Positions 1 to 4,949 of a stretch of 6,549 bases of DNA are shown one piece after another. The notes below the pieces were generated by a model. That model made no database searches, was not told the origin of the DNA, and saw nothing but the letters and a program-made list of their open reading frames with translations. This stretch comes from Spirochaetales bacterium (GTDB taxonomy: Bacteria > Spirochaetota > Spirochaetia > Treponematales > Rectinemataceae). How positions within the stretch are numbered: the first letter of the stretch is position 1; each line of letters begins with the position of its first letter. Location of the stretch: positions 168,286-174,834 of the forward strand of contig JADLKI010000011.1 of assembly GCA_015657395.1 (NCBI GenBank), read 5' to 3'. A program made the position numbers and the translations under genes.

Positions 1-438
1 GGAAATATAGCCGAAAGGGTTGGCGCTGGGCGCGGCGACGGGCACGGCGGCGAGCTCGATGATTCTCTGCGCGACGGGATGTTTCGGGAAACGCACCGCG
101 ACCGTGGGCAGCCCCGCGGTGACGATGTCGGGCACCTCGGGTCTTTTGGGAAGAATCATGGTCAGGGGGCCCGGCCAGAGAGCGCGGGCGAGCGAACGGG
201 CGGATTCCGGCACTTCGCGCGCGACGATTCCAATGTCCTCGACCCGGGCGATGTGCACGATGAGGGGGTCGAAGGTCGGCCTCGCCTTTGCCTCAAAGAC
301 GCGCGCGACCGCCACCTCGTCGAAGGCGTTCGCTCCCAGACCGTACACTGTCTCGGTCGGAATCGCGACGAGCTTCCCTTCGCGGAGAGCCTGCGCGGCC
401 CTCACAAGGTCCGCCTCTCTGGTGCTCAAAATCTCCAT
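1..438 (-). CDS. tsaC: Threonylcarbamoyl-AMP synthase (TsaC/Sua5/YrdC family), N-terminal part, cut by left window edge
   Basis: This enzyme makes threonylcarbamoyl-AMP from threonine, bicarbonate and ATP in the cytoplasm. It is the first step of the t6A37 modification of tRNAs that read ANN codons. The 146 visible codons begin MEILSTREADLVRAA and contain the family signatures in order. These are PTETVYGLGANAF (about residues 28-40), a K-x-R segment running into DPLIVHI (about 54-63), WPGPLT-like residues in ALWPGPLTMILPKR, VAVRFPKHP, and the SANPFG nucleotide-site motif right at the edge. The C-terminus lies outside the window, so a short YrdC type (about 200 residues) cannot be told from a long Sua5 type (about 340). 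The ATG at 438 is chosen because an in-frame TAA lies seven codons upstream. No strong Shine-Dalgarno is visible. It follows the B3/B4 gene by 28 bp on the same strand, so the two are probably co-transcribed. Confidence 0.93.
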   Translation of the reverse strand, partial: MEILSTREADLVRAAQALREGKLVAIPTETVYGLGANAFDEVAVARVFEAKARPTFDPLIVHIARVEDIGIVAREVPESARSLARALWPGPLTMILPKRPEVPDIVTAGLPTVAVRFPKHPVAQRIIELAAVPVAAPSANPFGYIS

Positions 439-466
439 GGCCAGAAATACTATGCATTATTTGCAA

Positions 467-1270
467 TTATGACAAGGAAGCGAACCTGACGGCCACGCTT
501 TCGGATGCGCGCCCGCACCACTCGGCGAGGTCCCGGGCCGCGGCCTCCAGGTCTCTGCCCTCGGCCCCGTAAGGCCCACCGGGCGCGTAGACCGCGATGA
601 CCGCACTGCGCGCACCCTCAAAGAGCTTTGTCGCCATGGAATCGCGCACGGGGTTCACGATCGGCCTGCCCTGAGGCCGCGGCGCCGGCTGCGAGGTTTC
701 TGTGTGTGAGTCAAGCGGGCGCCCGCCCGCAGCAGCACTTCCGGCGGTATCCGGGGCGCACCCTTTCGCAGCGCTTTCCGCCGCCGCAAAAGCCGGTTCC
801 ACCGCGCACAGACAGACCAAATCTTCGACGTCGATCTCCTGGCCCGAGCCGTTGAATACATAGCGCTCGCCCGGCGCGCCAAGCCGGCACAGGAGGACCC
901 GCCCCGCCCTGTCCGCGTCGAAAATGCTCATGGGGTACATATACTTCAGGCTGGCCAGATTGACCGCATCCACAAACGGATTTACGCGCGGGAAGCTGCC
1001 GTCGAGCGCCGCCGCCAGCAGGTATTCGCTCGAGGGCTTGGCGCGGCCGGCCGGCTTATACCCGCCATTGCGGAGCATATCCCGGACAGCCTTGATGCGC
1101 GCCCCGAAAGCCTCCGCGCCTGCGTCGCGCGCGCACTGCAGCACCTCATCCCGAAGCGCTTCCGGCGCCACCTCCGCAGCGCGCTCCCAGTCGATCCCCT
1201 CGAGCCCGATCAGGGCGAGATCTACTTTTTTGAGCCTATCGTCATCGGCAAACCGTAATTCGATGTTCAT
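467..1270 (-). CDS. B3/B4 (PheRS beta-like tRNA-binding) domain protein with low-complexity insert
   Basis: This is a free-standing B3/B4 domain protein, related to the tRNA-binding and editing region of phenylalanyl-tRNA synthetase beta. Stand-alone members are suspected of tRNA or aminoacyl-tRNA binding, but their reaction is not well established. The 267 residues show the family pattern: GYKPAGRAKPSSEYLL (70-85), PRVNPFVDAVNLASL (94-108), the MYPMSIFDAD segment (111-120), GQEIDVEDLVCLC (143-155), and the C-terminal NPVRDSMATKLFEGARSAV block (206-224). Between VCLC and PIVNPVRDS there is an Ala/Gly/Pro-rich stretch (about 159-204) that looks like an inserted flexible linker. The frame is open upstream of 1270. 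The ATG at 1270 is preferred because the preceding in-frame residues are Arg/Ala-rich and unlike the family. No Shine-Dalgarno precedes it. With tsaC downstream, the pair suggests a tRNA quality or modification theme. Confidence 0.85.
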   Translation of the reverse strand: MNIELRFADDDRLKKVDLALIGLEGIDWERAAEVAPEALRDEVLQCARDAGAEAFGARIKAVRDMLRNGGYKPAGRAKPSSEYLLAAALDGSFPRVNPFVDAVNLASLKYMYPMSIFDADRAGRVLLCRLGAPGERYVFNGSGQEIDVEDLVCLCAVEPAFAAAESAAKGCAPDTAGSAAAGGRPLDSHTETSQPAPRPQGRPIVNPVRDSMATKLFEGARSAVIAVYAPGGPYGAEGRDLEAAARDLAEWCGRASESVAVRFASLS

Positions 1271-1278
1271 GATGGCCA

Positions 1279-1287
1279 ATTGTAGCA
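1279..1287 (-). promoter_or_regulatory. Candidate extended -10 (TGCTACAAT) for the B3/B4-tsaC transcript
   Basis: On the minus strand the bases just ahead of the ATG at 1270 read TGC-TACAAT, a good match to an extended -10 element. No convincing -35 box is present at the expected distance. If used, transcription would begin within a few bases of the ATG, giving a leaderless or nearly leaderless mRNA. That would agree with the missing Shine-Dalgarno. The match is short and could be chance. Confidence 0.28.
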
Positions 1288-1456
1288 GGAAAGGACGTTT
1301 GGAGGCAGCCGCCGGGCGCGTTTGCTCTCGGAGCTTGGAGAGCCGGGCGCGCCTGGGACAAAGCCCCCGCAAGCCACAGCAGCGCTTCCGGTTTGTCCTG
1401 GGCCTTGCGCGGGCCTCTGCCCAGCACTGCGCCCGACTCCATCACAGCCGCTTCCG

Positions 1457-1485
1457 TTGACTTTTTCGCCCTCTGCTGATAGATT
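1457..1485 (+). promoter_or_regulatory. Candidate sigma70 promoter for the tRNA gene
   Basis: A TTGACT box (1457-1462, 5 of 6 to consensus) and a TAGATT box (1480-1485, 4 of 6) are separated by 17 bp. Transcription would start near 1492, about 80 bases before the tRNA. That leaves a precursor leader for processing. The downstream bases GGTGCGC are GC-rich, as at many stringently controlled stable-RNA promoters. Confidence 0.45.
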
Positions 1486-1572
1486 CAGGTGCGCTTTAAG
1501 AGATCAGGCCTTGCAAGGCGCGGTGCACCATATGCCGCCACCTGCATGCAGATTTCTTTGACGCAGCAACGC

Positions 1573-1646
1573 GGGCCCTTAGCTCAGTTGGTCAGAGCTG
1601 CGGACTCATAATCCGTAGGTCGCTGGTTCAAGTCCAGCAGGGCCCA
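1573..1646 (+). tRNA. tRNA with anticodon CAT, probably tRNA-Ile2 (lysidine type), alternatively elongator tRNA-Met
   Basis: A complete 74-base cloverleaf can be drawn. The acceptor stem is GGGCCCT (1573-1579) with AGGGCCC (1639-1645). The D stem is GCTC/GAGC (1582-1585 and 1595-1598). The anticodon stem is GCGGA/TCCGT, with one G-T pair at its outer end, around the loop CTCATAA; the anticodon CAT is at 1607-1609. The variable loop is AGGTC, the T stem is GCTGG/CCAGC with loop TTCAAGT, and the discriminator is A1646. The 3' CCA is not encoded and must be added by the CCA enzyme. The variable loop plus T arm (GGTCGCTGGTTCAAGTCCAGC, 1618-1638) matches my recollection of E. coli tRNA-Ile2, whose C34 is modified to lysidine to read AUA. 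Elongator tRNA-Met shares the CTCATAA loop, so isotype is less certain than gene identity. An initiator tRNA is unlikely, because the anticodon stem lacks the three G-C pairs. Confidence 0.96.
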
Positions 1647-1774
1647 AAATTTAATTGATTATAAGAAAATAAAATACATACCTACTCCAAAAAACCGACG
1701 GATGTATCGTAGAACAGTCTGTCATCGTCAATCAATTTAGCTGTATCAATATCAATGCAATGAGAACCGTCTCT
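1647..1774. other. AT-rich stretch immediately 3' of the tRNA
   Basis: Base composition changes sharply at the tRNA 3' end. By hand count 1647-1800 is about 32% GC, against roughly two thirds GC at the left end of the window. No gene, clear terminator hairpin or integrase is visible in it. A 6-6-6 inverted repeat (ATGAGA, six bases, TCTCAT) lies at its end, at 1760-1777, next to the ArsR operators. tRNA 3' ends are common integration sites, so this may be a former island junction, but no second att copy is in view. Confidence 0.5.
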
Positions 1775-1796
1775 CATATTGACATATATCGATTTG
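1775..1796 (+). promoter_or_regulatory. Predicted ArsR operator O1 (imperfect 8-6-8 dyad) over the -35 box
   Basis: CATATTGA, six bases, TCGATTTG. Each half differs by one base from the perfect dyad O2, which lies 30 bp further on, about three helical turns. It covers the -35 hexamer TTGACA. Identical geometry and spacing make a pair of dimer-binding sites likely. Confidence 0.62.
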
Positions 1797-1807
1797 ACGA
1801 CTACCAT
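1779..1807 (+). promoter_or_regulatory. Predicted sigma70 promoter of the ars-hgc operon
   Basis: A perfect TTGACA (1779-1784) and TACCAT (1802-1807, 4 of 6) are separated by 17 bp. The start point would be near 1814, leaving a leader of about 24 bases before the arsR GTG codon. The two predicted ArsR operators cover the -35 box and the -10/start region, the usual arrangement for repression by an ArsR dimer. No other promoter is evident down to 6355. Confidence 0.65.
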
Positions 1808-1826
1808 ATCGACAATCATCGATATG
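1805..1826 (+). promoter_or_regulatory. Predicted ArsR operator O2 (perfect 8-6-8 dyad) over the -10 and start site
   Basis: CATATCGA, six bases (CAATCA), TCGATATG. The two arms are perfect inverted repeats. The site overlaps the last three bases of the -10 box, covers the predicted transcription start, and ends at the first base of the arsR Shine-Dalgarno. Bound ArsR should therefore block open-complex formation. Confidence 0.68.
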
Positions 1827-1831
1827 AGGAG
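1826..1831 (+). promoter_or_regulatory. Ribosome binding site that fixes the arsR start
   Basis: GAGGAG lies six bases before the GTG at 1838. The upstream in-frame ATG at 1760 has no such site, and its extra residues are encoded by the promoter and operators. The GTG is therefore the real start. Confidence 0.8.
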
Positions 1832-1837
1832 TGTCGT

Positions 1838-2155
1838 GTGGATACAACAAACCAAGTATATGCCCGAATTTTCAAAGCATTCTGCGATGAAAACAGAATC
1901 GCGATTCTCGGATTACTGAGAGACGGGGAAAAATGTGCCTGTGTACTTCTGGAGAATCTGAATATAGCCCAGTCCACACTATCGCACCATATGAAAATCC
2001 TCTGCGAAAGCGGTGTCGTAACCTGTAGAGCAGAGGGGAAATGGTCGTATTACTCGCTATCGGGCCAAGGCTGCGAGCGCGCGCGGACAATCCTCGCCGA
2101 CATCACGAGACCATCCTCCACAGAGACCTCTTCAAAGGTGTGCCCATGCAAATAG
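1838..2155 (+). CDS. arsR: ArsR/SmtB-family arsenic-responsive repressor
   Basis: This is a cytoplasmic winged-helix repressor of 105 residues, normal for the family. As a dimer it should bind the dyads at 1775-1826 and fall off when As(III) or Sb(III) binds. The fold runs FKAFCDENRIAILGLL (12-27), the metal-site helix with EKCAC (C33-A-C35, the CxC motif of classic arsenite-sensing ArsR), the helix-turn-helix with AQSTLSHHMKIL (44-55) and the wing GKWSYYSL (67-74). It starts at GTG 1838 behind GAGGAG. Its end overlaps the next start by 10 nt, so translation is probably coupled. There is an unusual C-terminal tail, SSKVCPCK, giving a second Cys pair (C102, C104). C16, C56, C63 and C79 are further cysteines. 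Base composition is more AT-rich than the downstream genes. Specificity for arsenic is inferred from the CxC motif and the neighbours. Confidence 0.95.
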   Translation: MDTTNQVYARIFKAFCDENRIAILGLLRDGEKCACVLLENLNIAQSTLSHHMKILCESGVVTCRAEGKWSYYSLSGQGCERARTILADITRPSSTETSSKVCPCK

Positions 2156-3150
2156 TCTGGGACTTCCTCCAGCATCAGGTTCTCGGCATGGCCTGGCTCG
2201 ACGCGGCCTTCGAGGCGATCCTTGGTCTCCTGGGCGTCGACACGAGCGGCAGGTTCGTGGCGAGTGTCCAATTTTTCCTGTACGACGCTTCCAAGATTTT
2301 TATACTTCTGACCCTGTTGATATTTATTATCTCATATATTCAGAGTTATTTCCCGCCCGAACGGACGAAAAAAATTCTGGGACGGTTTCGCGGCCTCGGC
2401 GCGAATGTCGCGAGCGCCCTGCTCGGCACGCTGACGCCTTTCTGCAGCTGTTCTTCCATACCCTTATTCATAGGATTCACCAATGCGGGGCTGCCTGTCG
2501 GCGTAACCTTTTCTTTCCTGATTTCCTCGCCGCTCGTCGATCTCGGGGCGCTCATCCTGCTCGTCAGTGTGTTCGGCGCGAAGATTGCCGCGGCGTACGT
2601 CGTTGTCGGCCTGGTGCTCGCTGTCGCGGGCGGCACGCTCATAGACCGGCTCGGCATGGAACGCTATGTCGTGCGATTCTCGGCGTCTCCGGGTACCATC
2701 AATTTCGAGCAGCCTGAGATGAGCAGGCAAGAGCGCCTTACCTATGCCAAGGAACAGACTCTGGTAACGGTGCGCAGAGTGTGGCTGTACATCATAGCCG
2801 GTGTGGGGATCGGAGCACTCATTCACAATTGGATACCTGCGGAATGGATTCAGTCCATTCTCGGTAAAAACAATCCGTTCTCGGTACTGATCGCGACGAT
2901 CGTCGGTGTCCCGATATATGCCGACATCTTCGGCACAATCCCGATCGCGGAAGCGCTGTACGCGAAGGGAGTCGGGCTGGGCACGATCCTGTCCTTTATG
3001 ATGGCGGTCACCGCACTATCGCTGCCTTCGATGATAATGCTCAGGAGAGTGGTGCGGCCACGGTTACTTGCGACTTTCGTCGGCATCGTCACGGTGGGTA
3101 TTCTGGTGATTGGCTATGCGTTCAACATGCTTGGATTTCTGTTCGTGTAG
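2146..3150 (+). CDS. arsP: ArsP-like permease (DUF318/COG0701 family), probable organoarsenical or metalloid exporter
   Basis: This is an integral membrane permease of 334 residues in the family that includes ArsP, an efflux protein for trivalent organoarsenicals such as methylarsenite. Hydrophobic segments occur near residues 49-66, 85-110, 114-143, 146-165, 210-228, 245-265, 275-297 and 308-333. The signature TPFCSCSSIPLFIGF (97-111) carries C100 and C102, the candidate thiol ligands. It is followed by NAGLPVGVTFSFLISSPLVDLGAL, and the second half repeats the theme in VPIYADIFGTIPIAEAL (255-271). A charged loop (about 170-208) separates the two halves. The ATG at 2146 with AAAGGTG upstream is chosen over the ATG at 2041, which lies inside arsR in another frame. 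It overlaps arsR by 10 nt. Family assignment is firm. The substrate is inferred from the operon, and some relatives are generic permeases of unknown cargo. Confidence 0.85.
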   Translation: MQIVWDFLQHQVLGMAWLDAAFEAILGLLGVDTSGRFVASVQFFLYDASKIFILLTLLIFIISYIQSYFPPERTKKILGRFRGLGANVASALLGTLTPFCSCSSIPLFIGFTNAGLPVGVTFSFLISSPLVDLGALILLVSVFGAKIAAAYVVVGLVLAVAGGTLIDRLGMERYVVRFSASPGTINFEQPEMSRQERLTYAKEQTLVTVRRVWLYIIAGVGIGALIHNWIPAEWIQSILGKNNPFSVLIATIVGVPIYADIFGTIPIAEALYAKGVGLGTILSFMMAVTALSLPSMIMLRRVVRPRLLATFVGIVTVGILVIGYAFNMLGFLFV

Positions 3151-3160
3151 GAGGAGTACG

Positions 3161-3412
3161 ATGAAATTGCAGATTTTGGGGGCCGGCTGCGCGAAATGCG
3201 CGCTTCTCGAGCAGCACGCCCGCGAAGCGGTGAGCAATCTCAAGATCGACGCCACGGTCGAAAAAGTGACCGACATAGGCGCCATCGCGGCGATGGGCGT
3301 GATGTCCATGCCCGCCCTCGCGATAGACGGCGCGATACGGAGCGCGGGAAGAGTGCTCACGACCGCCCAGATCGAGGCGCTCATCTCGGGCGCCACATTC
3401 ATCCCGCGGTGA
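3161..3412 (+). CDS. Small thioredoxin-fold protein with CxxC (redox-active disulfide protein 2 type)
   Basis: This is an 83-residue cytoplasmic protein of the small thioredoxin/glutaredoxin-like group often found beside DUF318 permeases and ars genes. It begins MKLQILGAGCAKCALLEQ, a beta strand leading to an active-site CAKC (C10-C13). It carries the thioredoxin-fold cis-proline in MSMPALAIDG (P51) and ends in a helix (TTAQIEALI). It is shorter than classical thioredoxin (about 105). The start has a perfect AGGAGG six bases upstream, and the gene lies 10 nt after the permease stop. Likely roles are thiol-disulfide exchange with ArsC, delivery of As(III) thiolates to the permease or ACR3, or maintenance of metalloid-site cysteines. 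None of these is shown by the sequence itself. The CAKC motif argues for redox or metal binding. It has no signal peptide. Confidence 0.88.
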   Translation: MKLQILGAGCAKCALLEQHAREAVSNLKIDATVEKVTDIGAIAAMGVMSMPALAIDGAIRSAGRVLTTAQIEALISGATFIPR

Positions 3413-3416
3413 GGGG
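3411..3416 (+). promoter_or_regulatory. Ribosome binding site that favours the second ATG of acr3
   Basis: GAGGGG overlaps the stop codon of the preceding gene. It touches the ATG at 3417 directly but sits six bases before the ATG at 3423. The second start is therefore preferred, shortening the protein by two residues. Confidence 0.6.
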
Positions 3417-3422
3417 ATGGCC

Positions 3423-4520
3423 ATGGACGAGAACAAGAAGCCGGGCATCGGCTTTTTCGCGAAGTACCTGTCGCTGTGGGTCGCGCTCTGCATAGCCCTC
3501 GGCGTCGCCATAGGGTATTTCTTCCCCGGTGTGCCGGCCTCCCTCGGAAAGTTCGAGTACGCGAAAGTCTCCATCCCGGTGGCCCTGCTGATATGGCTGA
3601 TGATCTATCCGATGATGCTGAAGGTAGACTTCACCAGCATCAAGAACGCGGGGAAGAAGCCCAAGGGGCTCATCATCACGCTCGCGGTGAACTGGCTGAT
3701 CAAGCCGTTCACGATGTACGCCATTGCGTGGTTTTTCCTGAAAGTGGTCTTCAGGGCGCTCATCCCCACGGCGCTCGCGACGGAATACCTGGCGGGAGCC
3801 GTGCTCCTCGGCGCGGCGCCCTGCACCGCGATGGTCTTCGTCTGGTCCTATCTCTCAGACGGCGACGCGGGGTACACGGTGGTCCAGGTCGCGGTCAATG
3901 ACCTCGTCATCCTCGTCGCGTTCACGCCGATAGTCGCCTTCCTCCTGGGAGTGAGCGACGTGCGCGTGCCCTGGGACACTCTGCTGCTCTCGGTCATCCT
4001 GTTCGTCGTCATCCCGCTGAGCGCGGGCGCGCTCAGCCGTTCACGGCTCATACGGCGTCGCGGCAAAGCGTGGTTCGAGAGTGTGTTCCTCAAAAAGTTC
4101 GACGGCATCACGGAGGCGGGGCTTCTCCTGACGCTCGTCATCCTCTTCGCCTTCCAGGGGGAGACGATACTGAACAACCCCATCGACATCCTGCTCATCG
4201 CGGTGCCGCTCGTCATCCAGACCTATTTGATCTTCGCGATCGGATACGGCTGGGCGAAACTCTGGAACGTGCCGTACGAGGTCGCGGCGCCCGCCGGCAT
4301 GATAGGCGCCTCCAACTTCTTCGAGCTCGCCGTGGCGGTGGCCATCAGCCTGTTCGGGCTTTCCTCGGGGGCCGCGCTCGCCACGGTCGTCGGCGTGCTC
4401 ACGGAAGTACCCGTCATGCTGAGTCTCGTGAAGATCGCCCGCGCGACGAGAGGGCGTTTCCCCTCGGACGCGAAGCCTTCCGCGGCGGAATATGATGACA
4501 AGAGAAGGATAACACGATGA
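3423..4520 (+). CDS. acr3: ACR3-family arsenite efflux permease
   Basis: This inner-membrane carrier extrudes arsenite, As(OH)3/H2AsO3-, driven by the membrane potential or proton gradient. Its 365 residues match the usual ACR3 length, and the family has ten membrane helices. Diagnostic pieces are the helix-1 region [20 protein letters not shown] (17-36), the [19 protein letters not shown] block (52-70), [21 protein letters not shown] (128-148) with the essential cysteine C134, [14 protein letters not shown] (156-169), and [18 protein letters not shown] (295-312) with the essential glutamate E301. The C-terminus ends in a charged tail. The start is set by GAGGGG six bases upstream. The gap from the preceding gene is 10 nt, and the stop overlaps the arsC start as ATGA. 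Some bacterial annotations call this gene arsB, but it is not of the ArsB family. Confidence 0.97.
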   Translation: MDENKKPGIGFFAKYLSLWVALCIALGVAIGYFFPGVPASLGKFEYAKVSIPVALLIWLMIYPMMLKVDFTSIKNAGKKPKGLIITLAVNWLIKPFTMYAIAWFFLKVVFRALIPTALATEYLAGAVLLGAAPCTAMVFVWSYLSDGDAGYTVVQVAVNDLVILVAFTPIVAFLLGVSDVRVPWDTLLLSVILFVVIPLSAGALSRSRLIRRRGKAWFESVFLKKFDGITEAGLLLTLVILFAFQGETILNNPIDILLIAVPLVIQTYLIFAIGYGWAKLWNVPYEVAAPAGMIGASNFFELAVAVAISLFGLSSGAALATVVGVLTEVPVMLSLVKIARATRGRFPSDAKPSAAEYDDKRRITR

Positions 4521-4948
4521 TCCGTGTGCTTTTCATCTGCACGCATAATTCCGCGCGCAGCCAAATGGCCGAGGCTTTCCTCAAGCAGTATGGCGCTGAT
4601 CGCTTCGCCGTCGAAAGCGCGGGCCTTGAGCCAGGAAAGCTCAATCCCTATGTGGTACGAGCGATGGCTGAGGTCGGCTTGGATATTTCACACAATCGGA
4701 CGAAGAGCGTATTCGACTTTTTCAATCAAAAGAAGGTCTACGAGGTGGTCATCACTGTCTGTTCAAAGGAAGCGGCGGAGCGATGTCCTATTTTCCCGGG
4801 GCTCGGAGAACGCCATCACTGGCCATTCGATGATCCATCGACCTTCTCTGGAAGCGACGACGAGATCATGGCCAGGGTCCGGGAAGTGCGGGATGCGATA
4901 AAAGCCAAGGTACTGGAATTCATGGATGAGTGGAAGGGGAGCAGGTGA
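4517..4948 (+). CDS. arsC: Arsenate reductase, low-molecular-weight phosphatase (thioredoxin-coupled) type
   Basis: This cytoplasmic enzyme reduces arsenate to arsenite, making the substrate of ACR3. Its 143 residues fit the LMW-PTPase class. The P-loop is CTHNSARS, the C-x5-R catalytic loop (C8, R14). The general-acid region is WPFDDPS (D105). Redox cysteines C82 and C90 lie in [13 protein letters not shown]. This C8/C82/C90 set corresponds to the three-cysteine relay of Gram-positive-type ArsC (C10/C82/C89), with one extra residue between the last two. Thioredoxin is therefore the expected reductant, not glutaredoxin. It overlaps acr3 by 4 nt (ATGA), indicating coupled translation, and only one base separates it from hgcA. 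The small CxxC protein upstream could be a dedicated electron donor, which is inference. Confidence 0.95.
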   Translation: MIRVLFICTHNSARSQMAEAFLKQYGADRFAVESAGLEPGKLNPYVVRAMAEVGLDISHNRTKSVFDFFNQKKVYEVVITVCSKEAAERCPIFPGLGERHHWPFDDPSTFSGSDDEIMARVREVRDAIKAKVLEFMDEWKGSR

Positions 4949-4949
4949 T

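Larger units (their letters stand above)
1271..1572. other. Non-coding divergent region between the B3/B4 gene and the tRNA
   Basis: This stretch of about 300 bases separates the minus-strand B3/B4-tsaC pair from the plus-strand tRNA. Several short frames are open in it, as expected for GC-rich DNA, but none has a recognisable protein sequence or a ribosome binding site. It holds the candidate tRNA promoter at 1457-1485. After that come three perfect palindromes, at 1508-1519 (GCCTTGCAAGGC), 1522-1529 (GGTGCACC) and 1542-1551 (CTGCATGCAG). I see no tRNA, known RNA element or repeat in the rest. Confidence 0.6.

Noticed and set aside
1271..1372. N-terminal extension of the B3/B4 protein to 1372
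   Set aside because: The extra 34 residues are Arg/Ala-rich, unlike the family, and no ribosome site precedes that start.
924..1460. 178-codon plus-strand frame
   Set aside because: It is antisense to the well-supported B3/B4 gene, and its composition (Ser, Arg, Ala) is typical of a GC-rich shadow frame.
1794..1822. Alternative promoter with TTGACG at 1794-1799
   Set aside because: The hexamer 17 bp further on (CATCGA) is a poor -10, while TTGACA at 1779 gives better boxes with the same spacing.
1760..1837. ATG at 1760 as the arsR start, adding 26 residues
   Set aside because: This stretch contains the -35 and -10 boxes and both operators, has no ribosome site, and is not ArsR-like. GTG 1838 has GAGGAG six bases upstream.
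2041..2145. Upstream start for the permease inside arsR
   Set aside because: The added 35 residues are an out-of-frame read of arsR and lack membrane character. ATG 2146 has AAAGGTG upstream and a family-like N-terminus.
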